A DNA stretch of 64,000 nt from Treponema sp. (GTDB lineage: Bacteria; Spirochaetota; Spirochaetia; Treponematales; Treponemataceae). Position numbers and translations under genes: made by a program. Below the pieces are notes generated by a model. That model was given only the letters and a program-made list of their open reading frames with translations, searched no databases and had not been told where the DNA came from. Position 1 is the stretch's first letter, and every line of letters begins with the position of its first letter. The stretch covers positions 1 through 64,000 of the forward strand of contig JAILEY010000031.1 in NCBI GenBank assembly GCA_024687165.1, in the 5' to 3' direction. Shown one piece after another: positions 1 through 8,899 of the stretch.

Positions 1-58
1 GACCTTCTTTTTCAATCAAGTACAGAATCCGTACTTTTGCTTCCAGTGGGATTTCCAT
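1..58 (-). CDS. Start of an unidentified protein, cut by the window edge
   Basis: Nineteen codons read leftward from an ATG at 58-56 (MEIPLEAKVRILYLIEKEG) and run off the window. A run of five G six bases before the ATG could serve as ribosome-binding site. The fragment is too short to identify; the basic, helical look would fit the start of a DNA-binding or transposase protein, but that is a guess. The rest of the stretch up to the end of mutL at 240 holds no gene that I can support. Confidence 0.3.
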   Translation of the reverse strand, partial: MEIPLEAKVRILYLIEKEG

Positions 59-239
59 TTCATGCCCCCATATCTGGTGTTCCTGTATTCATCCGGATTC
101 TGTTAAAAGTGTGTCACTTTCAGGTGCAGATCAAGTCCTTAGACCAACGCAAATTTGATTCTAGAGTAATGCAACTTTCTTTTTAGACTCAAAAAAAATC
201 TCGTCAGTTATCATAACCAAGTAAACAACTACTCCCCCT

Positions 240-2108
240 TTATGTCCTTTTTACAAGTTCAAAAAGCTGGCTTCTGGTTATTGAGGTAAAGACCGGGCGG
301 CCATGAGGGCAGTGCGGATCAGGAAGTTCAAGCGCCTGACGTGCGATTTCTGCAGCAGTTTCCCTGTCAAGAATTGTTCCGTCCATTACTGCACGGCGGC
401 ATGCGGTTGATGCAGCAACAGCATTTATCATATCTGCAGGACTTACTCGTCTGTCAAGAATATCTTTTTTTAAGTCAGCTTCATTTCCTTTCCATCTGAC
501 TGGCACCGAGGTAAATTCCCATTTGCCGTCACCACAATCCCTGCAGGTAAATCCGCATTCAGTGAGTTTTTTCTGAATACAGCGTATATAGTTGTCATCT
601 GCGGCTGAATCTGCGGTAACCGTATAAGGCACAAGAAGCTCCTGTTTTTCACTTGATTCAGCCATTATCTGATTGTAGAGAATCCTCTCGTGGGCTGCGT
701 GCTGATCGATTATAAATAAAGTTCCGTTTTTTTCTGCAAGAATAAATGTACCGAGCGCACTTCCGATAAAATGAAAATCCTCGCTGTATTTTTCTGTTGT
801 TGAAAAATCATCCGGAATATAATTTCTGTGAATTTCCGCATTTCCCTTATGTTCAGAAAATGATTGTGAAGCTGATTTTGGACTTGAAGAAAAATAATTT
901 GAGCGGCTGTCAGAAAATCTGTTTGAAGGGGTTTCTGATTTTGAATGGCTTGTGCTGAATGAAACGCTTCTTGTTTCTGCCATGACTGGAGTCTGTCTGT
1001 CCCAGATTGAAGAAACTTTTGAAGCAACAAAATCATCCTGTACAGATTCTGATTCTTCAAATGAAAGAGAGCCGTTGAGATTTTCCGTTTCGCCCTGAGC
1101 TTCTTGAACCATTGTGTTGACTGTATATTTTTTGAAAAAATCTTTTGTTGCTGTGCTTACCGCATGGTGCAGTGTATTTATGTCAGAAAATCTTGCTTCT
1201 CTTTTTGCCGGGTGAATATTGAAGTCTACAAGTGACGGATTGATTTCTATGAAAATGCATGCGACCGGGAATGTTCCGTTTGGAAAATATCCTTGTGTTC
1301 CGTAAGTTATAGCCTGAATGAGAGAGTATTCCTGAATCCTTCTGCCATTCACGTAAATATAAATGTCTTTTCGTGAACTGCGGGAAACTGAGGGCTCTCC
1401 GATTATAAGGTTGAAAGAAAATCCGTGTTTTTCATCTTTGTGTTCAATCTGATAGAAAAGATCTTCTGTTTCAAAGAATTCCATTGTTTGAACAAATCTT
1501 TCTTTTAAAGTCTTTACTGATGGCAGCCTGAGTTTTTCTTCACCATCGCTTGAAAAAGAAAATTCTATGTCTGGGCGGGGAAGAACTTTTTCTTCAAATG
1601 TTGAGCGGCACATCGTTCCTTCGCTTCCAGGTCTTTTTAAGAACTGTCTTCTTGCAGGAAAGTTTTCAAAAAGACCAGCTGTCTGTACGATTGTTCCTGT
1701 AACCGGTGTGCAGGGTGTAAGTATGTGGTCTTCTGTAACAGACGCATTCATTCGCCAGCCACCGCTTGTAATCTGCAGACGGCTAACTGCTGCCATTGAT
1801 GCAAGTGCTTCTCCGCGGAATCCCAGAGTTGAAAGATTGAGCAAATCTGTTTCCGTTGAAATTTTACTTGTTGCGTGAGGATGTGCGCAGGTTTCAAGGT
1901 CTTCTTTTGACATCCCGCAGCCGTTGTCTACAATTCTTATTTTTTCAATTCCGCCGCCTTCAATTTCTACTGAAATTCGTGTTGCACCGCTGTCTACTGC
2001 GTTGTCCATGAGTTCGCGGATAATTGCGTTTGGTCTGTCAATTACTTCACCGGCTGCAATTTTTCGTGCAACCTCTGCATTAAGAAGTTTTACTCTGCGC
2101 TGTGTCAT
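240..2108 (-). CDS. mutL: DNA mismatch repair protein MutL
   Basis: MutL couples mismatch recognition by MutS to strand removal. The N-terminal GHKL ATPase is clear: AAGEVIDRP near residue 18, RELMDNAVDSGA (the family usually has ENSLDAGA), DNGCGM, and TLGFRGEAL. A low-complexity Ser-rich linker covers roughly residues 340-430. The C-terminal dimerisation and endonuclease region has DQHAAHER, ACRRAVMDG and CPHGRP, motifs typical of MutL proteins with metal-dependent nicking activity rather than the E. coli type. At 622 residues it is of normal length. Its ATG directly abuts the xseB stop codon, so it is the last gene of an xseA-xseB-mutL repair operon. Confidence 0.97.
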   Translation of the reverse strand: MTQRRVKLLNAEVARKIAAGEVIDRPNAIIRELMDNAVDSGATRISVEIEGGGIEKIRIVDNGCGMSKEDLETCAHPHATSKISTETDLLNLSTLGFRGEALASMAAVSRLQITSGGWRMNASVTEDHILTPCTPVTGTIVQTAGLFENFPARRQFLKRPGSEGTMCRSTFEEKVLPRPDIEFSFSSDGEEKLRLPSVKTLKERFVQTMEFFETEDLFYQIEHKDEKHGFSFNLIIGEPSVSRSSRKDIYIYVNGRRIQEYSLIQAITYGTQGYFPNGTFPVACIFIEINPSLVDFNIHPAKREARFSDINTLHHAVSTATKDFFKKYTVNTMVQEAQGETENLNGSLSFEESESVQDDFVASKVSSIWDRQTPVMAETRSVSFSTSHSKSETPSNRFSDSRSNYFSSSPKSASQSFSEHKGNAEIHRNYIPDDFSTTEKYSEDFHFIGSALGTFILAEKNGTLFIIDQHAAHERILYNQIMAESSEKQELLVPYTVTADSAADDNYIRCIQKKLTECGFTCRDCGDGKWEFTSVPVRWKGNEADLKKDILDRRVSPADMINAVAASTACRRAVMDGTILDRETAAEIARQALELPDPHCPHGRPVFTSITRSQLFELVKRT

Positions 2109-2408
2109 TTACGATCTTGTTCCGTTTATCTGAGTTTCTGTATTGAAAAGTCCGAGCTCAAGGTCCGATTTGTCAGCCTTTTTTGAGGTCTTTGTACCTT
2201 TTGATGCTTTTTCAGTTTCTTCAATTTCCGGAGAATTCATTAAAATCTGAATTTTGCTTTCCATTGCATCAAGCTCTTTTTCTATTGATTTTGCAAGCTT
2301 GATTCCTTCTTCAAAATTTTTCATTGCTTCATCAACGCTGATATCGCTCTTTTTGATATTTTCAGAAAGTGATTCAAGCTTTTCAAGTTTTTCTTCAAAT
2401 GATTCCAT
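2109..2408 (-). CDS. xseB: Exodeoxyribonuclease VII small subunit
   Basis: This is the small subunit of exonuclease VII, which degrades single-stranded DNA to oligonucleotides together with XseA. The first 65 residues are the family core: SFEEKLEKLESLSENIKKSD followed by a FEEGIKL segment, all helical coiled coil. At 99 residues it is longer than the usual 70-80 because of a Lys/Thr/Ser-rich tail with no evident fold. It lies 18 bases after xseA and touches mutL. Confidence 0.93.
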   Translation of the reverse strand: MESFEEKLEKLESLSENIKKSDISVDEAMKNFEEGIKLAKSIEKELDAMESKIQILMNSPEIEETEKASKGTKTSKKADKSDLELGLFNTETQINGTRS

Positions 2409-2426
2409 AAATATTTTCCCCTGTTT

Positions 2427-3629
2427 TTATTTTACTGCTGCTTCAAATTCACCTGTGGCCGGTCTGATTTTTATGAAGTCTCCGCTTTTTACCTGGTCTG
2501 CACTTCGGATTACATTTCCGTCTTTGTCGCATACCATTGAGTAGCCTCTGTCGAACACTGTCTGCGGGCTGCAGTTTTCAATAGTCTGTCTGCACAAAGC
2601 GACTTTATGTCTTTTTTCTTCTATTATTTTCTTCATCAACTGTTCAAGACTTTCAAAAGCTCTGTCAAATCTTTCACTCAGACGCTGTTCTATGTTCTGC
2701 AGTCTTGTCCGCATATTTTCAGTATCAAATGTTTTAAGTAAAAGTCTCGTGCTGTTGATTTTTGCGTTTATTCCGTTTAAAAGCTCATCCTTAAAATATT
2801 CAATATTTCCCTGAATTACATTAAGTTCCGGAATCAGGATTTCAGCCGCTGCACTTGGAGTAGGGGCACGTTTGTCGCTTGCAAAGTCGCATAAAGCCCA
2901 GTCAATTTCATGACCAACAGCTGTTACCGTTGGAATTTTGCTTTCTGCAACAGCCCTTACAACATTTTCTTCACTAAACGGCAGAAGATCTTCCAGAGAA
3001 CCGCCGCCACGCCCTATAATCAGCGCATCGCAAATTTCATATTTATTTGCAACTTTAATCATGTATTCTATTGATGAGGCTGCTGTATCTCCCTGAACAA
3101 GTGACGGAAGAACTATTATGTTTACTTTTGGATTTCTTCTGTTACGGATGTTGATTATGTCACGCAATGCCGCACCGTTTGAACTTGTTACAACTCCGAT
3201 TGTCTTTGGAAAAAATGGAAGTGGCTTTTTTTTGTCGGAATTAAAAAGACCTTCTGCAGCAAGCTTTCTCTTTCTCATTTCAATCATTTCCATTATGTTT
3301 CCGACTCCGGCTTCAATCATGCTGGAAATAATCAGCTGGTAATTTCCTCTTGGTTCGTAAACGCTTATTTTTCCTTTTACAAGTACAAAAGTTCCGTCTT
3401 TAGGTTTGAAGTTTAAATAGGACGCACTTCCGCGGAACATGACTGCACTTATTTGAGCATTTGAGTCTTTGAGAGAAAAATAAAGATGTCCTGAGGCACT
3501 TGGCTTGAAGTTTGAAATTTCGCCTTTAAGAACTACATTTGAAAAACTGCCTTCAAGCATTGTCTTTATAAGCCCGGTGAGCTGTGAGACTGTGAAAGCA
3601 TCTTCTTCAGTTTTGTTTATCCCTTCCAT
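2427..3629 (-). CDS. xseA: Exodeoxyribonuclease VII large subunit
   Basis: This is the catalytic subunit of exonuclease VII. An N-terminal OB fold for single-stranded DNA (about residues 12-105, with LKGEISNFKPSASGHLYF) is followed by the nuclease domain with GVVTSSNGAALRDI, IIGRGGGSLEDL and AVGHEIDW plus DKRAPTPSAAAE, all hallmarks of the family. The C-terminal third is coiled coil. The length, 400 residues, is normal. It is the first gene of the repair operon. There is no ribosome-binding site before the ATG; instead a perfect TATAAT ends seven bases upstream, so the mRNA may be leaderless. Confidence 0.97.
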   Translation of the reverse strand: MEGINKTEEDAFTVSQLTGLIKTMLEGSFSNVVLKGEISNFKPSASGHLYFSLKDSNAQISAVMFRGSASYLNFKPKDGTFVLVKGKISVYEPRGNYQLIISSMIEAGVGNIMEMIEMRKRKLAAEGLFNSDKKKPLPFFPKTIGVVTSSNGAALRDIINIRNRRNPKVNIIVLPSLVQGDTAASSIEYMIKVANKYEICDALIIGRGGGSLEDLLPFSEENVVRAVAESKIPTVTAVGHEIDWALCDFASDKRAPTPSAAAEILIPELNVIQGNIEYFKDELLNGINAKINSTRLLLKTFDTENMRTRLQNIEQRLSERFDRAFESLEQLMKKIIEEKRHKVALCRQTIENCSPQTVFDRGYSMVCDKDGNVIRSADQVKSGDFIKIRPATGEFEAAVK

Positions 3630-3636
3630 GGGGCAT

Positions 3637-3665
3637 ATTATAGAAAGATTTAATGTTTTTTTCCA
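3637..3665 (-). promoter_or_regulatory. Candidate promoter of xseA, adjacent to the start codon
   Basis: On the minus strand a -10 box TATAAT lies at 3642-3637 and a weak -35 TGGAAA at 3665-3660, 17 bases apart. The -10 ends seven bases before the xseA ATG, so transcription would begin at about the start codon. Confidence 0.5.
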
Positions 3666-3696
3666 TAAGGGGAGAGTGATTCTTTTGTTTATCTTA

Positions 3697-3716
3697 TTTT
3701 TTTATTTTCCGATAAT
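3697..3716 (+). promoter_or_regulatory. Sigma-28-like promoter element before the SPASM gene
   Basis: The 20 bases TTTTTTTATTTTCCGATAAT recur exactly at 8873-8892 before the ATP-grasp gene. TCCGATAA resembles the flagellar sigma factor -10 (GCCGATAA). No good TAAA -35 is present at the usual 15-base distance; TTAT stands there. The box ends seven bases before the ATG at 3723. Confidence 0.5.
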
Positions 3717-3722
3717 GAAGTG

Positions 3723-5258
3723 ATGAAGAATATAGTTTTTTTATATGCGGGAAACTGCTGTGACCGTGTTTTTGATAAAGTATTTGATGAAAAATCTTCT
3801 TTTGATCTTACTGTAAAGTGGGCTCAGAATGTAAAGGAAAGTTCTGCAGTATTTATTTTGTGCACTGACCGTGAGGAAGATGCTGTAAGAAAAAATCTTG
3901 CACTGATTGCAGATAATGGTGCGTCTGTTATTTCTAAAGCGGAATGGAATACGCGTCTTTTAATTCAGACAATGGCGGAAGAATGTAAAAAACAGGGCGC
4001 TGAAAATGCAGTATTTACTTTTGCTGACAGACCTTTCATGGATTCTTACCTTTCAAATGAAGTAATTGAATGTCACAAAAAATATATTGCCGAATATACT
4101 TTTGCAGACGGATATCCATACGGCTTTTCTCCTGAAGTAATCAGTGCGGGAACATTGAATATTCTTAGCGGAATGGCTAAAGAAGAGCCTGTTGATAATG
4201 AGTGCATTTTTAATGTTATGAAGCAGGATATCAACAGTTTTGAAATTGAAGCTGTAATTGCTCCAAAGGATTACAGAATGCTCCGTTTTGATTTTTCATG
4301 CTCAGTTAAAAGAAATTTCATTGCTTGTAAAAGACTTTATGAAGCAGCAAAAGCTTCTGGTGTAAAGTTTAATGCAAAAGATCTTTCTGATTTTGCAGAA
4401 ACAAATGCAGCTGTACAAAAGACATTGCCTTCTTTTTACAATGTTCAGATCAGTTCAAAATATAATGCATTCCCATTTTATGCTCAGCCTCTTGAAGTTT
4501 ACTGCAAAGATAAAAGCGATATGAGCCTTGAAAAATTCAGCTGCCTTGTAAAACAGATCAGTGATTTTTCTGAGGATGCTGTTGTCTCTTTGAGTGCATC
4601 AGGAGAGCCTCTGCATATTTCAAATCTTGCAGAATATGTTAATAAAATTCTTGAGTTTCCAAAGCTTAAGGTTTTGATTGAAACTGATGGAACTCTTGTT
4701 ACGGAAGGACTTGCTTCTTCTATTGAAGCTCTTGGTGAAAAAGACAGAGTTATATGGATTATCGGAATTGATGCAGCAACTCCTGCAATGTATGAAAAAA
4801 TCTGGAAAAACGGTTCATTTGAAAAGGCTGTAAATGCAGTTTCAATTCTTGCAAAACATTTTTCACAGGTCTACCCGCAGTTTACAAGAATGAATGAAAA
4901 CGAAGAAGAACTTGAAGCTTTCTATAGATATTACCACGCAAAAGAATCACCTTCTCTTGGAAAATTAATAATTCAAAAATATGATTCTTTCTGCAAAATG
5001 CTTCCAGACAGAAAGCCTGCAGATCTTTCTCCTCTTACAAGAAATCCATGCTGGCATTTAAAAAGAGATATGACAATTTTGTGTGACGGAACAGTTCCTC
5101 TTTGCAGGGAATGTGTCGGCTCAGCAATCGGTAATGCTTTTGAAACTGACATTGAATCAATCTGGAAATTTTCAGACGAAAAAATTGAAGAGCATCTGAA
5201 ATCAAACTATTGCGGAAAATGTGGAGATTGTGATGAATATTATACCTTCAATTTTTAA
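3723..5258 (+). CDS. SPASM-domain protein without the radical-SAM cysteine motif (spiro-SPASM type)
   Basis: A 511-residue protein. The C-terminal 90 residues form a cysteine-rich SPASM-like domain (NPCWHL, LCDGTVPLCRECVG, then CGKCGDC) like those that bind auxiliary Fe-S clusters in radical-SAM maturases. The middle region (about 250-400) reads like the radical-SAM barrel (VSLSASGEPLH, VIWIIGIDA), but where CxxxCxxC should be there is PLEVYCKDKSDM with a single Cys. The N-terminal 200 residues look like a nucleotidyltransferase-type fold (CTDREED, FTFADRPFMD). I recall a spirochaete family called spiro-SPASM with these traits. ATG at 3723 is preferred over GTG at 3720. It overlaps the next gene, so the two are coupled. 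Function unknown; the neighbours point to a glycan or cell-envelope pathway. Confidence 0.75.
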   Translation: MKNIVFLYAGNCCDRVFDKVFDEKSSFDLTVKWAQNVKESSAVFILCTDREEDAVRKNLALIADNGASVISKAEWNTRLLIQTMAEECKKQGAENAVFTFADRPFMDSYLSNEVIECHKKYIAEYTFADGYPYGFSPEVISAGTLNILSGMAKEEPVDNECIFNVMKQDINSFEIEAVIAPKDYRMLRFDFSCSVKRNFIACKRLYEAAKASGVKFNAKDLSDFAETNAAVQKTLPSFYNVQISSKYNAFPFYAQPLEVYCKDKSDMSLEKFSCLVKQISDFSEDAVVSLSASGEPLHISNLAEYVNKILEFPKLKVLIETDGTLVTEGLASSIEALGEKDRVIWIIGIDAATPAMYEKIWKNGSFEKAVNAVSILAKHFSQVYPQFTRMNENEEELEAFYRYYHAKESPSLGKLIIQKYDSFCKMLPDRKPADLSPLTRNPCWHLKRDMTILCDGTVPLCRECVGSAIGNAFETDIESIWKFSDEKIEEHLKSNYCGKCGDCDEYYTFNF

Positions 5259-6207
5259 TCAGAAAAAAATCTCTTATACAGTTCTTGGCGGCGCAGAAAA
5301 TCCTTCGAAGGTTTTGATGAATGTCACCTGTATTGTCCTTTGTGAAAATGGAAATATGCTTCGCTCCCGTGTTCTTGAAAATCTTCTTGCAAAAGGTTTT
5401 GAGAGAATTATTATGATTGAAAGAAAAGCCCCGGGTGTTTCTGCTCAACAGCTTTCTCATCAATTTCCTACTGTTAGGTTTTTATACATACTGGAAGAGG
5501 GTGTAACCTCTGGAGAAATGCTTAATATCGCAGTTGCAGAATCAGAGAGTAAGTATATTCTTGTTGTGCATGAAGAAATGTGCGCGGAAAATTTTGACTT
5601 TGATGCTCATACTGCAAAACGGCTTTCAGAAAAAAATGTATTTTGTGTTGTACCGCGTCTTTTTTCAAATGCAATGCAAAAGCTTCCTGTTGAGTTTGAA
5701 CCTTCAGCAGAAAATTCAATTTTTAAAGTTGAAATTTTAAACGGCTCAAAAGATTACAGACCGACTTTATACAGCGCGTCTCTTGCAGGATTTTACGACA
5801 GAGAAAAAATTATCATGCTTGGCGGCTTTGATTACACAATCACTTCAGAATACTGGCAGAAGCTCGATTTCTTTTTTAGAAGCTGGCTTTGGGGTGAACA
5901 GACTATTATTGCAAATTGTTTTGATTTGTTTTACATGGATCAGATTCCCGATGAAGATCAGAGTGCGGATATTTCTTACTTAAGGTTTTATTTAAAAAAT
6001 CTTCTTCCTGTATTTGCTGCAGATCATGGAAAAATTCCGTCTTCATCTTTTCTTGCATTTAAAGCTCATTCTTCATGCGGATTTGTTGAATCGCTGAGAC
6101 AGTTCCGCGATGCATGTAGATGGACAGAAAAAAATAAATACCGATTTAAAACTGATGCCGTTAATCTTATGCAGAACTGGAATCAGAATGAAGCAGACAA
6201 ATTTTAG
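5233..6207 (+). CDS. Glycosyltransferase-like protein of unknown function
   Basis: A soluble protein of 324 residues with no signal peptide. The first 130 residues have the strand-helix rhythm of GT-A (family 2) transferases: CIVLCENGN, FERIIMIERKAPG, VRFLYILEEG, and ILVVHEEM at the place where a DXD motif would be expected. The metal-binding Asp pair is therefore not obvious and activity is uncertain. A later segment (LGGFDYTITSEYWQKLDFFFR) resembles the acceptor-side region of such enzymes. A GTG at 5221 is possible, but ATG at 5233 is a better start. It overlaps the end of the SPASM gene by 26 bases and ends 14 bases before the fusion gene, so all three are probably one transcript. Confidence 0.6.
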   Translation: MNIIPSIFNQKKISYTVLGGAENPSKVLMNVTCIVLCENGNMLRSRVLENLLAKGFERIIMIERKAPGVSAQQLSHQFPTVRFLYILEEGVTSGEMLNIAVAESESKYILVVHEEMCAENFDFDAHTAKRLSEKNVFCVVPRLFSNAMQKLPVEFEPSAENSIFKVEILNGSKDYRPTLYSASLAGFYDREKIIMLGGFDYTITSEYWQKLDFFFRSWLWGEQTIIANCFDLFYMDQIPDEDQSADISYLRFYLKNLLPVFAADHGKIPSSSFLAFKAHSSCGFVESLRQFRDACRWTEKNKYRFKTDAVNLMQNWNQNEADKF

Positions 6208-6221
6208 ATAAGGCGGATTAT

Positions 6222-8750
6222 ATGGGATTGGGGCAGATGATAAAGAATTTTTTTCCTCATAAAAAAAAGGTCGTTGTAATAGTGCAGTGCAGGCTTTCTT
6301 CAACACGACTAAATAGAAAAGCATTAAAGCCTCTTGGTGGAAAAACCGTTCTTGACTGGAATCTTGCTTCCATGAAAAAAGTTAAAGCAGATGATTATTT
6401 CGTTGCAACTGATGAAAGTAGTTTTGCAGAACTTGAGGCGATTGCAAAAAATCATGGATTTAAAATTTTTGCAGGAAGTCTTGAAGATGTTCTTGACCGT
6501 TTCTGTAAAGTTATAGAACTTTCAAAAGCTGATGTTGTAGTTCGCGCAACCGCTGATAATCCTTTTTTATTTTATGAAGCAGCAAATGATCTTGTTGAAG
6601 AATATTTTAAAAGAGAAAAAACTTCCCCTGTTGATTACATAACTTATTCAAATCTTCCTCATGGATCCGGTATAGAAATTTTTAATGCTCAGTCACTTTT
6701 GGAAGCCGCAGTTCTTACAGATGTTCCTTATGATCATGAGCATGTTGGTCCAAGCCTTTACAATTATCAGAAAATTTTTAAATGTAAATTTAAAACTCCT
6801 CCAGAAAGATATAATCATCCTGAATATAGAACGACTATTGATACCGCTGCAGATTACAGAAGGGCACTTCTTGCTGTTGATGAAATTTCCGGGACTCAGG
6901 ATGTTGTTGAACCTTATACAACTGAGCAGATTGTTGAGGTTTTTGCAAAGCCTTTCATCAAATATCCAGTTCTTCTTGTTCCGTCTGTAAAAAAGGGACA
7001 CGGTACAGGGCATTTAAGGCGCTGTCTTGATCTTGCAATAAAAAATAAATGGTTTATTTATATCGGTAATGATGCGGATTTAACTGAGCGTTGGGATTTG
7101 ATTGATTCTGCAGTAAATAACGGTCTTAGAAAATTTCAGATTGTTGATTCAATCGATGATGCTGAAAATTATTCAATGATTGTAACCGATATGTTCAAGA
7201 CTGATAAAAAGCTTCTTGAGAAACTCACTTCAAAAACTTCTGTAGTTTGTCTTGATGAAGGAAATGAAAATACAGATTCTGCTGAATATGTTCTTGATAT
7301 AATACCGACTGTTTCAAAAACAAGAACTGTAAATTTTTCAAATCCGTTTTTTATTCCTCTGTCTGAAAACAAAAAGTCTGAATCAGAAAAAGATTTTAAA
7401 AAAGCACTTGTTGTTTTTGGTGGAGAAGATCCTGCATCCCTTACACTTCCTGCATCACGTTCTCTTGCTAAAAATGGACTTAAGGTTACTGCGGTTGTTT
7501 CTTCTCAGCAGAAAAAAAATGAACTTGCTGAAAAAGTTTCAGATGATATAAAAGGGCTCATTGATTTTGTCCTGCCGATAGAAAATTTAAAGGAAAAACT
7601 TTACGAATATGATCTTGTCTTTACTCATTTTGGTTTTACGGCATTTGAAGCGTCGGGTGCGGGATGTGCAGTAATTCTTGCTGCAACAACATCTCTTCAC
7701 GGAAGTCTTGCTGCAGAATGTAATTTTAAATGTCTTTCGTTAAAGGATATTAATTCTAAAAAAGTAGGGGAGCTTCTGAAGAATAAATCTGCACTGTACA
7801 AAAAAATTGAATCAGAAAAAAAAGAAAGTCTTTCAGATTATCTTCTTAGACTTTCATGCGGAAATCATTTTTCTTGTCCTGTCTGCGGAAAAAAAGAATT
7901 TGAATTTTCCAATAAATTAATTGCACGTACAAAAGACAGAACTTTCAGAAGGTGCAGTGAATGCGGAATGATTTATATTTCATGGACTGTAAAGGAAAAA
8001 CAGACTGAATATAATCATGCGTACTTTTTTGAAGATTATCAGAAGCAGTACGGTAAAACATACCTCGATGATTTTGACTCAATCAAAAAGCAGTGCACAA
8101 GAAGAATTTCAAACATCAGTCTGCTGTATAAACTTGTAAATAAAACGGCTCATGTTTCAATCACTCCATCTGTTCTTGATATCGGGTGTGCAATGGGACC
8201 TTTCCTTTCTGCAGCAAGTGATTTCGGCTGGCAGGTTTTTGGTGCTGATATTTCAAGTGATGCAATTGATTATGTTCAGCATACATTGAAATTTCCTGCA
8301 GTCTGTGCTCCATTCCCGGGAACAAATTTCAGTGCAGAATTCGGTATTGAAAAATTTGATGCAGTTACAATGTGGTACGTTATAGAACATTTCCAGAATC
8401 TTTCTAAGGTACTTGAGTCAGTTGGAACTCTTGTTAAAAAAGACGGAATATTTGCATTCAGTACACCATCAGCTTCGGGAATAAGCGGAAAATATAACCG
8501 CCGTATTTTCTTTGATCAAAGCCCGTCAGATCATTTTTCTGTATGGGAAACTGACAGAGCTTCTTCTATATTAAAGAGATTCGGCTTTAAAGTAATTAAG
8601 GTAGTCCCTACAGGTATTCATCCGGAGAGACTTCCATTTGTAAAAAAGCATCATCTTGAAAAAAATGCCCTTGTAATGAAGCTTCTTAATGTCTGGTGCC
8701 GCTTTTTCAAGCTTGGGGATACTGTAGAGATTTACTGCAGAAAGATATAG
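6222..8750 (+). CDS. Three-domain fusion: SpsF-type cytidylyltransferase, PseG-like domain, SAM methyltransferase
   Basis: An 842-residue fusion. Residues about 14-240 are a cytidylyltransferase of the SpsF/NeuA/PseF type (VVVIVQCRLSSTRL, KPLGGKTVLDW, VVRATADNPF). Residues about 245-540 resemble PseG/MurG-like GT-B proteins: KKGHGTGHLRRCLDLA matches the GxGHxxRC motif of PseG nucleotide-sugar hydrolases, and THFGFTAFEASGAG is the typical late motif. Residues about 545-600 have two CxxC pairs (CPVCGKKEF, CSECGM) of a zinc ribbon, followed by a class I methyltransferase (VLDIGCAMGPFLSAA, MWYVIEHF). PseF and PseG belong to CMP-pseudaminate synthesis, used for flagellin glycosylation in other bacteria. 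That this protein acts in such a pathway is an inference; no sugar-acid synthase lies in the window. Confidence 0.85.
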   Translation: MGLGQMIKNFFPHKKKVVVIVQCRLSSTRLNRKALKPLGGKTVLDWNLASMKKVKADDYFVATDESSFAELEAIAKNHGFKIFAGSLEDVLDRFCKVIELSKADVVVRATADNPFLFYEAANDLVEEYFKREKTSPVDYITYSNLPHGSGIEIFNAQSLLEAAVLTDVPYDHEHVGPSLYNYQKIFKCKFKTPPERYNHPEYRTTIDTAADYRRALLAVDEISGTQDVVEPYTTEQIVEVFAKPFIKYPVLLVPSVKKGHGTGHLRRCLDLAIKNKWFIYIGNDADLTERWDLIDSAVNNGLRKFQIVDSIDDAENYSMIVTDMFKTDKKLLEKLTSKTSVVCLDEGNENTDSAEYVLDIIPTVSKTRTVNFSNPFFIPLSENKKSESEKDFKKALVVFGGEDPASLTLPASRSLAKNGLKVTAVVSSQQKKNELAEKVSDDIKGLIDFVLPIENLKEKLYEYDLVFTHFGFTAFEASGAGCAVILAATTSLHGSLAAECNFKCLSLKDINSKKVGELLKNKSALYKKIESEKKESLSDYLLRLSCGNHFSCPVCGKKEFEFSNKLIARTKDRTFRRCSECGMIYISWTVKEKQTEYNHAYFFEDYQKQYGKTYLDDFDSIKKQCTRRISNISLLYKLVNKTAHVSITPSVLDIGCAMGPFLSAASDFGWQVFGADISSDAIDYVQHTLKFPAVCAPFPGTNFSAEFGIEKFDAVTMWYVIEHFQNLSKVLESVGTLVKKDGIFAFSTPSASGISGKYNRRIFFDQSPSDHFSVWETDRASSILKRFGFKVIKVVPTGIHPERLPFVKKHHLEKNALVMKLLNVWCRFFKLGDTVEIYCRKI

Positions 8751-8767
8751 ATGCTGTACAGCATCGG

Positions 8768-8806
8768 TTTTGGACTGCTCAACACGACTGGAAGCCAATT
8801 TTATTA
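8768..8806 (+). repeat. Dispersed 39-bp intergenic repeat, copy A
   Basis: Consensus-like copy containing CTCAACACGACTGG followed by AAGCCAATTTTATTA. Related copies are at 14810, 25123, 27608 (inverted) and, partial, 58044; inverted-repeat relatives are at 25194 and 27666. It sits in the gap between the fusion gene and the ATP-grasp gene. Confidence 0.8.
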
Positions 8807-8872
8807 TTTTTTTTAGAAAATCGAACTTAGAATTAGACAGTATTTTTACGGATTTCATTTTTTATAATTTAT

Positions 8873-8892
8873 TTTTTTTATTTTCCGATAAT
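8873..8892 (+). promoter_or_regulatory. Sigma-28-like promoter element before the ATP-grasp gene
   Basis: Exact repeat of the 20 bases at 3697-3716, with the flagellar-type -10 TCCGATAA ending eight bases before the ATG at 8900. A weak -35 (TAAT) lies 15 bases upstream of the box. Confidence 0.5.
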
Positions 8893-8899
8893 TAGGAAA

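Noticed and set aside
1-239. Insertion sequence end at the left edge
   Set aside because: The short reading frame could begin a transposase, but no terminal repeat or family motif can be shown in the part visible.
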